In this document: positions 17,645-25,737 of the stretch, piece by piece
How the letters are laid out: every line of letters begins with the position of its first letter
Position numbering within the stretch: position 1 is the first letter of the stretch
Program-made: the position numbers and the translations under genes
Notes under the pieces: generated by a model
Seen by the model: only the letters and a program-made list of their open reading frames with translations
What the model was told of the DNA's origin: nothing
The model's database searches: none
Origin: Phycisphaeraceae bacterium
GTDB lineage: Bacteria; Planctomycetota; Phycisphaerae; Phycisphaerales; UBA1924
Direction of reading: 5' to 3'
Assembly (NCBI GenBank): GCA_019636495.1
Contig: JAHBXL010000003.1
Span: 1-64,000, forward strand
Length of the DNA: 64,000 bases

Positions 17645-18502
17645 ATGGACGAGACGTACGAACTCACGCCTGCGCCCGCCGCGCCCCGATTGCCCGGCGC
17701 GGTGGTGATGCGCGAGGACGTGGATGCGACGATCGGCGCGCTCGCGGCGGACATGATGGTGCACGCGCTCAACTGCGTTCGCGTGTTCGGGGCGTTTCAT
17801 CTTGCGCTCTCGGGCGGCACCACACCCTTTCCCCTGTACACGCGCCTGATGATCGACCCGATGTTCCGGCATTTTCCGTGGACGAAGACGCACGTGTGGA
17901 TGGTGGACGAGCGGCGCGTGAGCGAGGACGACGAGCGGAGCAACTTCAAGATGATCCGCGAGACGATCGGTGCGCACTCCGGGATACCCGAGGAACAGTT
18001 GCACCCGATTCCCGCGCTCGCGCCCGATGCCGACCTGGCCTATCAACGCGAACTCCGCGAGTCTCTGGGCTGGCGCGAGAAGGGGCACGACCGGCTCGAC
18101 TTCGTGTTGCTGGGCATGGGGAGCGACGGGCACACCGCGTCGCTGTTCCCGCGGTCGGCCGCGCTGCTGGCCGACCTGCACGACGGCGTGCCGCGGGCGG
18201 CGGGTCTTCGCGGGCCGGATGAACCCGACCTGGTTCGAATCAACAGCGGGCCGGGCGTGACGCCGCCCGACCGCGTCACGCTCACGCTGCCGATGATCAA
18301 CGCGTCGCGGTTTGCCGCGGTCCTGGTCACCGGGGCGTCCAAACGTCCGGTGGTCGAACGCATCATCGCTGCGGAGGCCGCCGGGCACAACGCCGCGCCG
18401 ATCGCAGACCTGCCCATACTCGGCGTGCGGCCCATCGCCGGGGAACTGCGCTGGTACATCGATCCCGCCGCGGCGGGCGCGCAGGCGACGGACGCCGCAT
18501 GA
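17645..18502 (+). CDS. pgl: 6-phosphogluconolactonase
   Basis: A 285-residue DevB/SOL-type lactonase, second step of the oxidative pentose phosphate route. Motifs: FHLALSGGTTPFPLY (substrate phosphate loop), VWMVDERRVSEDDERSNF, and LLGMGSDGHTASLFP with the catalytic His. The start ATG 17645 lies just after the terminator of the upstream gene, so it needs its own promoter, which I could not place. The stop overlaps the start of the pseudouridine synthase gene by four bases (ATGA). Confidence 0.92.
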   Translation: MDETYELTPAPAAPRLPGAVVMREDVDATIGALAADMMVHALNCVRVFGAFHLALSGGTTPFPLYTRLMIDPMFRHFPWTKTHVWMVDERRVSEDDERSNFKMIRETIGAHSGIPEEQLHPIPALAPDADLAYQRELRESLGWREKGHDRLDFVLLGMGSDGHTASLFPRSAALLADLHDGVPRAAGLRGPDEPDLVRINSGPGVTPPDRVTLTLPMINASRFAAVLVTGASKRPVVERIIAAEAAGHNAAPIADLPILGVRPIAGELRWYIDPAAAGAQATDAA

Positions 18503-19314
18503 GCCTCTCCATCGAGCCCAACCCCCGCGTCACCTTCGCCGTGCATCACGAGGATGCCGACATCGCCATCGTGGAGAAGCCCACGCGCGTGCCGACGCAG
18601 CCGGGCAAGGGCCACCAGACCGACACGCTGCTCAACGGGTTGTTTGCGCGCTGGGGCAACCAGTTGCAGAACCTGGGCAAGTCGCGGGACTTCGGTCTCT
18701 TGCACAGGCTCGACCGCGAGACCTCGGGCCTGTTGGTCGTTGCGCTGCGGCCCGCGGCCTACGACAAACTGCGCGACGACTTTGCCGCGCGCAAGGTCCG
18801 CAAGTTCTATTGGGCGGTGTGCGCCAAGGCGCCGCGCGAGCCGACCGGCGTGATACGCATGCCGATCATCGAGACTCCGGGTGTGGGCGGAACGTCGGGG
18901 ATGAAACTCGCCCGCATCACCCGCGCCGGCGCGGGCAAGCCCGCGGTGACGGCGTACCGCCTGCTCGATGCCAACGAGCACGCGGCGTTGATCGAGGCCC
19001 GCCCGGTGACCGGCCGCCTGCACCAGGTACGCCTCCACCTCAACGCCATCGGCTGCCCCATTCTGGGCGACACGATCTATGGTCCGCGCCGTGTGCATGG
19101 AGCCTCGCCGCGGCTGGCGTTACACGCCCACCGCCTCGCGCTCGTGCACCCGACGACGGGCCAGGCCGTCGACATCCGCACCGACTGGCCCAGGGACCTG
19201 CGGAAGTTGCTCAAGCAGGTCCGGCTGAGCACGGCCGTGCCCGCGGCCAGGAGCGCCGTGCCCGGCGCGGCATCAGTCGATCACGACGATCCCGCCGAGG
19301 ATCAGGCCCAGTAG
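18499..19314 (+). CDS. RluA-family pseudouridine synthase
   Basis: A 271-residue RNA pseudouridine synthase. The catalytic Asp lies in FGLLHRLDRETSGLLV. Further family marks are KFYWAVC, RLHQVRLHLNAIGCPILGD and LALHAHRL. No S4 RNA-binding domain precedes the catalytic domain. Which uridine in rRNA or tRNA it modifies cannot be told. It is translationally coupled to pgl. Its last 14 codons overlap the 3' end of the convergent uppP gene. Confidence 0.9.
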   Translation: MSLSIEPNPRVTFAVHHEDADIAIVEKPTRVPTQPGKGHQTDTLLNGLFARWGNQLQNLGKSRDFGLLHRLDRETSGLLVVALRPAAYDKLRDDFAARKVRKFYWAVCAKAPREPTGVIRMPIIETPGVGGTSGMKLARITRAGAGKPAVTAYRLLDANEHAALIEARPVTGRLHQVRLHLNAIGCPILGDTIYGPRRVHGASPRLALHAHRLALVHPTTGQAVDIRTDWPRDLRKLLKQVRLSTAVPAARSAVPGAASVDHDDPAEDQAQ

Positions 19315-20148
19315 GGCCGCGGCCAGCAGCAGGCGGTACCACCCGAAGGGCGCAAGGCCGTGGCGGTTGAGGAACGCCACGAGCCACTTGATCGCAATCG
19401 CCGCGGAGACAGTGGCCACGGCGATGCCCAGCAGCACCGGCGCGATGCCCAGCGTCTTGAAGATGCTTACGTGCCCCGCGACGCCATCGTTGGCGATGTC
19501 CTTGAACAACTTATAAGCGCACGCGCCGCCCAGCGTGGGCAGGCCGAGCAGGAAACTGAACTCCGCCGCCGCGGCGGGGCGCAGGCGGACGATGTACCCC
19601 GCCGTGATCGTCATCATCGAGCGGCTGGTGCCCGGCCACATGGCGATGCACTGCATCAGTCCGATCACCAGCGCGCGTCCCGGGGTCAGTTCATCGATCC
19701 CGATCTCGGCGTGCGAAGACCGCACCATCGAGAACTTTCCCCGCCGCCAGGCCTCGAGCAGGATCATGTACACCCCGCCCGCGGCGAGCGCGAGCACCAC
19801 CGGCCCGGGGCCGAAGAGCAGCCGCTCGATGTGCTTCTCGAGCAAGAGCCCGATGACCGCCGCGGGAAGGAACGCGATCAGCACGTTCACCGCAAGCCGG
19901 AACCCCGCCGGGTCGCGGCCCAGGACGCCGCGGATCATCTGCACCACCCGCGCGCGATACAGCCCCAGCACCGCGAGGATGGCCCCACCCTGCACGATGA
20001 TCAGGAACGCATCGGTCGCGGACTTGGTCTCGGGCTTGTCGAGCCCGAGCAGCGCGGCCGCGACAATGAGGTGGCCCGTCGAGGAAACGGGCAGATACTC
20101 GGTGATGCCCTCAACGAGTCCGAGGATGATGGCGTGCCAAAATTGCAG
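19273..20148 (-). CDS. uppP: Undecaprenyl-diphosphatase UppP (BacA), CTG start
   Basis: A 291-residue integral membrane phosphatase that recycles undecaprenyl pyrophosphate to the lipid carrier for peptidoglycan and glycan synthesis. The two active-site regions are EGITEYLPVSSTGHL near the N-terminus and MWPGTSRSMMTI near the middle. No ATG, GTG or TTG covers the first motif; an in-frame stop lies just upstream at about 20167-20169. The only plausible codon is CTG at 20148 (L-Q-F-W-H-A-I-I-L-G), with GGAG seven bases before it. A GTG at 19995 would cut off the first active-site motif. Confidence 0.9.
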   Translation of the reverse strand: MQFWHAIILGLVEGITEYLPVSSTGHLIVAAALLGLDKPETKSATDAFLIIVQGGAILAVLGLYRARVVQMIRGVLGRDPAGFRLAVNVLIAFLPAAVIGLLLEKHIERLLFGPGPVVLALAAGGVYMILLEAWRRGKFSMVRSSHAEIGIDELTPGRALVIGLMQCIAMWPGTSRSMMTITAGYIVRLRPAAAAEFSFLLGLPTLGGACAYKLFKDIANDGVAGHVSIFKTLGIAPVLLGIAVATVSAAIAIKWLVAFLNRHGLAPFGWYRLLLAAALLGLILGGIVVID

Positions 20149-20339
20149 GAGGAGTCTCCACGGGTCTTAGGTTGGGCGGCCGCGTCGCAGTGCGGCAATG
20201 TGGTGATGTGGGATCGGGGGATAGGGTTGGGGGGGGCGTAAGGGGGACGGGGTGGAGGGGAGACAAGAGTACGCACATCGGTCAGAGTGCCCGGGAGCGT
20301 CCGCTATCGGGGGATCGCCGCTCGGGGTGCCGGGGTTTC

Positions 20340-20369
20340 TTGGCATCCGGAATCCGTTTGTGGTAGACT
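20340..20369 (+). promoter_or_regulatory. Sigma70-type promoter for PEP-CTERM/oxidase pair
   Basis: A -35 box TTGGCA (20340-20345) and a -10 box TAGACT (20364-20369) are separated by 18 bases. The expected start of transcription is near 20376, giving a leader of about 77 bases that contains the long G tract. The same gtggtagactggg surround occurs at the promoter at 34749. Confidence 0.6.
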
Positions 20370-20420
20370 GGGCAGGTGGATGTCCGGTCGGGGCGGGGGG
20401 GAGCGGGGTGGCGGGCGGCC

Positions 20421-20437
20421 GGGGGGGGGGGGGGGGG
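20421..20437 (+). repeat. Homopolymeric G tract of 17 bases
   Basis: An uninterrupted run of 17 G lies 15 bases before the start codon of the PEP-CTERM gene, inside the predicted leader. Tracts this long are prone to slippage during replication. Length change here would alter leader structure or spacing rather than reading frame. Confidence 0.9.
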
Positions 20438-20452
20438 CGAAAGGCGGGCGCC

Positions 20453-21148
20453 ATGAAGAGATTTCTTTGCGTGTTTGCGGCGGCGGCGGTGCTGGCCGCA
20501 GCGACGGAGGGTCGGGCGCAGTTCTTCGATGACTTTGATGGCGATGATCTGGCCCCGCACTGGTCGTCACCACTCGCACCCCCCGAGTTTCAGCATCTTG
20601 TGTGGGCTCATCGAGTGGAGGGCGGGCTCCTCTGGGTCGATGACCTGCTGTTCCCATCCAGCGGGGGGTCGAATACGAACTATCAGTACCTCGATACGTT
20701 CATTCCCCCAGTGTTTGGCGATTTCACTGCAATCGCTGTGATGGGGTTGACCGCCGGTTCGCACCGATCGATCAGCATGCGGCTTTCCGGAACGCAGGCA
20801 GGGGGCCTCGGCGATTTCATCTACAATGAGAATGGAGTTGTTGGGATTGGTGTAGGTGGGACGACGGTGCTGCCGACGACGTTAGACCCGGGGCTGCACG
20901 AGTTTAAGATGGTCCGAACGGGCGCGCAGATTTCGTATTTCTTGGACAATGTCCATCTAGGTACTCTTGCAAACAGCAATGTGGATCAAGGGGCGTACTG
21001 GCTCCGACTGCAGTTCGATGTAAGCTACCCTGCGGGCCTTCCCATGGCCCCGATGCTGGTGGATCACGTTTCGGTAGTCCCGGCACCCGCATCGACAACT
21101 GTAGTTCTTATGGCACTCGCATTGAGTTCCAGAAAGCGGAGGAACTGA
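20453..21148 (+). CDS. Exported concanavalin-like protein with PEP-CTERM tail
   Basis: A 231-residue protein. A signal peptide (CVFAAAAVLAAATEGRAQ) precedes a beta-sandwich-like domain opening FFDDFDGDDLAPHW, a pattern of LamG/GH16-like folds; no catalytic pair is evident. The C-terminus VVPAPASTTVVLMALALSSRKRRN-like is a PEP-CTERM signal. The stop TGA is directly followed by the ATG of a copper radical oxidase in the same frame, so the two are translationally coupled. Base composition is a little less GC-rich than its surroundings. Confidence 0.8.
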   Translation: MKRFLCVFAAAAVLAAATEGRAQFFDDFDGDDLAPHWSSPLAPPEFQHLVWAHRVEGGLLWVDDLLFPSSGGSNTNYQYLDTFIPPVFGDFTAIAVMGLTAGSHRSISMRLSGTQAGGLGDFIYNENGVVGIGVGGTTVLPTTLDPGLHEFKMVRTGAQISYFLDNVHLGTLANSNVDQGAYWLRLQFDVSYPAGLPMAPMLVDHVSVVPAPASTTVVLMALALSSRKRRN

Positions 21149-22549
21149 ATGCCCGGCTCGTGGGAACCGCTTGAGCCTATCGGGATGCAGCACCGTGCTA
21201 TTCACTTGGCGCACCTCAAGATCGGTCAGTATCTGTATTGGGCCGATGGAAGCGCGTTTGGCACGCCGACGGCGTTGTATGACGCAAGCGATACTGATCA
21301 ACAACCGATCTACTTCACAGGGCAGAACCTGAATCTTCATTGTTGCGGCCACTGCGCTTTGCCGGATGGCCGCATTCTCACCGCAGGTGGCGAGTTCGAT
21401 AGCAATGGCAAAGCCCCTACGTTTGCGGCCATCTTTGACGCCAATGCGCTGCCTTCGAACCCGTGGACCCGCGTCGCCGACATGCACGAGCACCGATGGT
21501 ATCCGACCTGCACGCTTCTCCCCAGTGGCAAAGTCGCCGTGTTCGGGGGGTGGATCACCGATAGCCCCGTGACGACGGCGGACACGCCGGAGGTCTATCA
21601 CCCCGCCACCGACACCTGGTCGCTGGAGTCCTCCGCGACCCGGGTTCAGGAAGTCTATCCGTTCATGTTCGTGATGCCGGATGGTCGGCTGTTTGATGCC
21701 GGCCCGCACCGCGACACGTTCTTTCTTGATCTGTCGACGTGGACGTGGGGCGCGGCGATCGACAGCCTCCTGCCGCATTGTTCCGATTCATCGGCGGTCA
21801 TGTTTGACGCGGTGTTGGGCAGAGTTCTGAAGGCCGGCGGCGCGCCGGTTGCGAACAACCCAACAGGTGCTGCAACAGACATGGCCGTGGTGTTTGGCGG
21901 GCCGACCTCGCCGACATGGACGCAGGTCGGCAACATGAATCTGGCACGTCGGGATCACAACATGGTGGTGTTGCCCGATGGCAAAGTCGTCGCCCTCGGC
22001 GGGTGCGCCCTGCCGACACCGCAAAGCCCGGTGATGCGTGCCGAGGTCTTTGACCCGTCAACCGGGCAGTGGACGGTAGACCCGGTCGACGTCGAGATGG
22101 CCATCCCTCGGTGGTACCACTCCTCGGCATCGCTCATGGATGATGGCCGAGTCATGACGGCGGGAGGGGACAACTACAATCCGCCCGTGTGTCAGAATGC
22201 ACAATATTACGTTCCCGCCTATCTCCAAGGCAACCCACTGCGCTCGCAGTGGGTGATGAATGCCGTGCCGCAAGTGATGGAGTACGGCGTCGAGTACACC
22301 ATCTCAGTCGTGCAGGTCGAAGGGCGAACGCTTAAGTTGGCGGCCCTGACACGTCTCACGACCGTGACGCACGGCTTCGATCAGGACCAGCGCTACGTTC
22401 CGCTGAAGTTCGAGATGTCTGGTGGCCAGGCGAAAGTGACTGCACCTGCGAACGCCGCGGTTGCTCCGCCAGGGTACTACCTGCTCTGGGTCCTTGATGA
22501 CCTCGGCGTGCCCTGTCTCCGGGCGGCGTACGTGCGCATTGGAGTTTAA
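21149..22549 (+). CDS. Copper radical oxidase of the galactose/glyoxal oxidase family
   Basis: A 466-residue kelch beta-propeller with a C-terminal DUF1929-type early-set domain. All catalytic residues of galactose oxidase have counterparts: Cys65 (HCCGH) and Tyr118 (HRWYPTC) for the Cys-Tyr cofactor, Tyr323-His324 (RWYHSS) and His408 (VTHGFDQDQR) for copper. A Trp after the second blade (FGGW) may match the stacking Trp. Such enzymes oxidise alcohols or aldehydes to form H2O2. Family members are normally secreted or membrane-anchored, but no signal peptide is visible here. The gene follows the PEP-CTERM gene with no gap and in the same frame. The substrate is unknown. Confidence 0.85.
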   Translation: MPGSWEPLEPIGMQHRAIHLAHLKIGQYLYWADGSAFGTPTALYDASDTDQQPIYFTGQNLNLHCCGHCALPDGRILTAGGEFDSNGKAPTFAAIFDANALPSNPWTRVADMHEHRWYPTCTLLPSGKVAVFGGWITDSPVTTADTPEVYHPATDTWSLESSATRVQEVYPFMFVMPDGRLFDAGPHRDTFFLDLSTWTWGAAIDSLLPHCSDSSAVMFDAVLGRVLKAGGAPVANNPTGAATDMAVVFGGPTSPTWTQVGNMNLARRDHNMVVLPDGKVVALGGCALPTPQSPVMRAEVFDPSTGQWTVDPVDVEMAIPRWYHSSASLMDDGRVMTAGGDNYNPPVCQNAQYYVPAYLQGNPLRSQWVMNAVPQVMEYGVEYTISVVQVEGRTLKLAALTRLTTVTHGFDQDQRYVPLKFEMSGGQAKVTAPANAAVAPPGYYLLWVLDDLGVPCLRAAYVRIGV

Positions 22550-22601
22550 TGAGGCTATCGACGTGCCGCATGGCTGGCGGCAGTCAACACATCTGAGAGA
22601 T

Positions 22602-23333
22602 TCACGGCTTCCGCGCCCCCAGGATCATCGCCTCCCACGCCGCCTTGTTCGCCTCCACCACATCCTTCGGCCCGGTGAAACGAACCACCAGGTCCTTGGG
22701 GCCCGGGCCCGCAGCCGTGTCCGCGTTCTGATAGATCACGGCGCGGAAGGCGTAGTTGTCCTGCGCCGGCGCGGCCTGGCCCATCGGCCCCATGCCGGTG
22801 TACGTCCCATCCATCGAGGCGACCGCCGCGCTCAGCCCGGCGATCGTGCGCCGCTCCACCTTCGCATCGGCGGGCATGCCGTTGGCCCCGGCCACCTGCC
22901 CGCGCCACCGGTTGATGTTGCTCTCGACGCCGCCGCCGATGTTGGCGAAGAACACCACCAGCGCCTCGCCCTGTCCCTCGTCGGCCGCGACGCGATAGAC
23001 CGCCGACTGGAACTGGTTCCCCGGCGCGACCTTCTCCCAGCCGCTGGGGATGGTGAACGCCAGCCCGCCGATGGCTTGCGCGCCTGCCTTGCCGGCCAGT
23101 TCATCGGCCATTCCCGCGGCCTGCTGCTGGGTTTGCTCGGCGAGCCGCGCGGCATCGCGCCCCGCCGCGGCAGAACGACCCGCGAGTGAAGTGGGTTGCT
23201 CGGCCAGGCCCGAAAGCCCGCCGCCACCCCCGCCCGCGGCCGAGGGCGGGACCGACTTGTCCTCGCACGCGGCGAGGGCAACGAGCGCGGAAACGGCAAC
23301 GCCGCCAAACAGCGAGGTTCGTGTGGTCTTCAT
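22602..23333 (-). CDS. Exported lipoprotein, function unknown
   Basis: A 243-residue protein with a lipoprotein signal (VSALVALAAC), the Cys near residue 23 being the lipidation site. A Gly-rich linker, a short helical region rich in Ala and Gln, and a globular C-terminal domain follow (AFTIPSGWEKVAPGNQFQSA, VVFFANIGGGVESNINRWRGQ). This last part resembles small planctomycete lipoproteins of unknown role. The ATG at 23333 was chosen for the signal sequence. It is divergent from the SpoU gene by 51 bases. Confidence 0.75.
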   Translation of the reverse strand: MKTTRTSLFGGVAVSALVALAACEDKSVPPSAAGGGGGGLSGLAEQPTSLAGRSAAAGRDAARLAEQTQQQAAGMADELAGKAGAQAIGGLAFTIPSGWEKVAPGNQFQSAVYRVAADEGQGEALVVFFANIGGGVESNINRWRGQVAGANGMPADAKVERRTIAGLSAAVASMDGTYTGMGPMGQAAPAQDNYAFRAVIYQNADTAAGPGPKDLVVRFTGPKDVVEANKAAWEAMILGARKP

Positions 23334-23384
23334 GCACAACTGTATGGGCCGCGCCCCGGCAGGGTTGCCGCTACGCTCAGATCC

Positions 23385-24308
23385 GTGCCCATCGTCACCA
23401 TCACATCCCTCGATGATCCGCGCATCGCCGATTATCGCTCGCTGCGCGACCAGGAACTGGCTCAGCGCGCCGACCCTGCAAGCCCCGCCGCGCACCGCGG
23501 CATCTTCATGGCCGAGGGCGAACTGGTGGTGCGCCGACTGGCCGAATCGCCGTTTGCGGTGCGGTCGCTGCTGCTGGCCGAATCGCGCGTCGAGCCGATG
23601 CGCGATCTGCTTGATGCTCTCGCGTCGGACGTTCCGGCGTTTGTCGCGCCGCAGCGCGTGGTGAACGAGATCATCGGCTTCAACATCCATCGCGGCGTGC
23701 TGGCTGTGGGCGAGCGCGGCGAGCCCGCCGAAATCGGCGCGCTGCTCGCGCGGCGCGGGCCCTTCGTGGTGCTCGAAGACCTGTGCAACCACGACAACAT
23801 CGGCGCGATCTTCCGCAACTGCGCTGCGCTGGGCGGCGCGGGAATCTCGGTGCTGCTCTCGCCGCGAACAGCCGACCCGCTCTACCGAAAGAGTCTGCGC
23901 GTCTCGATGGGCCACGCGCTGCTGGTGCCCTGGGCGCGGCTGGACCGCTGGCCCGATGCGCTGCACGAGTTCCGCGGGGCGGGCATCCGCGTGCTGGCGC
24001 TGACGCCCGGCGCGGGCGCGCACGATGTGCGCGAGATCGCCGCGGAACGTCGAGCCGTGCCGGCCGCACCCGCCCCGCGCATCGCCCTGCTCCTGGGCAC
24101 CGAGGGCGACGGCCTCTCCGCCGCGGCGATGGCGCACGCCGACCAACTCGTCCGCATCGACATGCCGCCGGGGCCTACCGGCGCAGTGGCCGATTCGCTG
24201 AACGTCGCCGTGGCCGCGGCGGTCGCGCTGCACGCGCTCGCGTGCGCCACTGAACCCCCTCCCAGAGGGAGGGGGCAGGGGGAGGGCGATCGTTCGACTT
24301 CGCTGTGA
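23385..24308 (+). CDS. SpoU/TrmH-family RNA 2'-O-methyltransferase
   Basis: A 307-residue SPOUT methyltransferase. The three family motifs are present: NIGAIFRNCAALG (motif 1), LLGTEGDGLS (motif 2) and the trefoil-knot segment DSLNVAVAAAVALHAL (motif 3). An N-terminal substrate-binding domain of about 110 residues precedes it. The GTG at 23385 (VPIVTITSLDD) is the likely start. The last about 18 residues (EPPPRGRGQGEGD...) are encoded by a GC-rich hairpin repeat and are not part of the fold. The target RNA is unknown. Confidence 0.85.
   Translation: MPIVTITSLDDPRIADYRSLRDQELAQRADPASPAAHRGIFMAEGELVVRRLAESPFAVRSLLLAESRVEPMRDLLDALASDVPAFVAPQRVVNEIIGFNIHRGVLAVGERGEPAEIGALLARRGPFVVLEDLCNHDNIGAIFRNCAALGGAGISVLLSPRTADPLYRKSLRVSMGHALLVPWARLDRWPDALHEFRGAGIRVLALTPGAGAHDVREIAAERRAVPAAPAPRIALLLGTEGDGLSAAAMAHADQLVRIDMPPGPTGAVADSLNVAVAAAVALHALACATEPPPRGRGQGEGDRSTSL
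24255..24288. repeat. Hairpin repeat read into the C-terminus of the SpoU gene
   Basis: A perfect nine-base stem (ccccctccc at 24255-24263, gggaggggg at 24267-24275) with a three-base loop is followed by cagggggagggcg. It resembles a REP-like intergenic element, but here lies inside the reading frame and encodes a Pro/Arg/Gly tail. Confidence 0.55.
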
Positions 24309-24314
24309 ATTGGC

Positions 24315-25715
24315 CTAGGCGAACCGCGATTCGATTTCGCGCTGCAGCGCGGCCAACTGATCGGGCTCGTACAGCGGGAACGCCCACGTGCGGTCCGCGG
24401 CGATCGCCGCCTCGCCCGCGCGAGCCCTCTTCGCCGCCGCGCGGGCATCCATTTCCGCCAGCGCGGCCGCATTCGCGCGCTCCGACTCGCGCAGCAGATC
24501 GTGCAACTGGTCAAACAACGTGGCGCGCTCCGGACTGCGCGGCGGCGCCGCGCCGATGCTCTCGAGCAGTTCGCGCTTTCGGGCCGCGCGGGCCTCGTCG
24601 CCGATCGCGCCTGGGTCGTGTCGCGCCCGGTGCGCGGTCCAAGCCGCGCGGGCGATCTCCTCGGGGCTCGGCCAGCATCCCGGGACGCGCAGTCGCACGG
24701 TCGCCGTCGCCATCACGGTCGGCGCGAGCGTCCGCGACAGCCACGCGCCCAGCCACCGCTCCGTGATGCGGTCATAGCGCTCGCCGCCCAGCCCATGAAC
24801 AAACAGGTCGCACCCGGCCAGCCGCATCAACCCCGTGAGCAGCAACGCGCGCGGCGCCAGCACCTCGCCCTCCGCCGATGTTCCCGGCCGCGATGCCCGC
24901 TCGCCCGCGAACACCCGCTTCCGCACCGACCCCATCGCCGCGCCGATCGACCACAGCGGCAGTTCGCCATCGCCCAACGGCGCAATCCGTTCGTTCGGGA
25001 ACTCGCGCACCGCGGCGTTGTGCGCTGCGATGCACGCCGCGGGGTCGCGCTGCATGCGCTCGACAAGTTCACCGAACAGTGTTGTCCGCGCCAGCGCGGT
25101 CGCGTGAATCACGACGATGCCTTCGCCGGCGCCATCGGGTAGCAGGTCCCACGCCGCGCGTACGGTCTGTTCCCCCGCATTCTCCGCCGCGGCGTGGCGA
25201 GCCAGCGCTGCATAGATGCGCTGAGTTCCCGCTTCGACTCCCGGCGCAGCGGCCCGCGCACCCGCGGGCAATCGCCACGCCTCATCCGGGTTCCACGCCC
25301 CGCGTCTGCACACCGGCACCCCCTCCGCGCCGGGCGGCGGCCCGAACGTCACGACCGCCAGCCGGCCATCCGCGCCGATGATCGGCGCACGCACAGTGAA
25401 CGGGTCGTGGTCATCGTGATCGACCACCAGCCACACGCCGCATGCGCCACTGCGCTGCGCGAAGGCGCGGAGCGCAAGCAGTTTGGCGAGGATGCCCGGG
25501 TGCCAGACCTGCGCCTGGTGCCCGGACATGACGATGGGACGGTCGATCGGGAGGCCGAGTTCGCTTCTGAAGCGCGCGATGTTCTCATCGCGCGTACTGG
25601 ATCCCTGCGCGAGCCGCCACGCCGCGGGATCCGGGCGGAAGAACACGCCGAACGCGCCGGCATCGCTGCCCGTGCAGTCGGCCTGAGGTTGGGGATCGGC
25701 GCCAGCGCGCGTCAT
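24315..25715 (-). CDS. BshC-like protein (distant relative of bacillithiol cysteine-adding enzyme)
   Basis: A 466-residue protein. VMSGHQAQVWHPGILAKLLALR aligns by eye with the VTGQQAGLxxGPLYT-x-KALT segment of BshC, and GVWLVVDHDDHDP with its WxxxEDHDF segment. The C-terminus is a long charged helical stretch, as in BshC. BshC joins Cys to GlcN-malate in bacillithiol synthesis, but the key residues differ here and no BshA or BshB is in the window. The true function may be different. It lies 22 bases after a GT2 gene on the same strand, so they are probably one operon. Confidence 0.5.
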   Translation of the reverse strand: MTRAGADPQPQADCTGSDAGAFGVFFRPDPAAWRLAQGSSTRDENIARFRSELGLPIDRPIVMSGHQAQVWHPGILAKLLALRAFAQRSGACGVWLVVDHDDHDPFTVRAPIIGADGRLAVVTFGPPPGAEGVPVCRRGAWNPDEAWRLPAGARAAAPGVEAGTQRIYAALARHAAAENAGEQTVRAAWDLLPDGAGEGIVVIHATALARTTLFGELVERMQRDPAACIAAHNAAVREFPNERIAPLGDGELPLWSIGAAMGSVRKRVFAGERASRPGTSAEGEVLAPRALLLTGLMRLAGCDLFVHGLGGERYDRITERWLGAWLSRTLAPTVMATATVRLRVPGCWPSPEEIARAAWTAHRARHDPGAIGDEARAARKRELLESIGAAPPRSPERATLFDQLHDLLRESERANAAALAEMDARAAAKRARAGEAAIAADRTWAFPLYEPDQLAALQREIESRFA

Positions 25716-25737
25716 GAGTCGTGAGCGTAGCGCGGCA

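Larger units (their letters stand above)
20149..20452. other. G-rich intergenic region with possible G-quadruplex runs
   Basis: This region holds no supported gene. The plus strand carries successive G runs at 20216-20220, 20224-20226, 20229-20236, 20242-20246, 20249-20252 and 20257-20260, enough for a quadruplex. A promoter (20340-20369) and a 17-base G tract (20421-20437) lie closer to the next gene. Confidence 0.6.
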
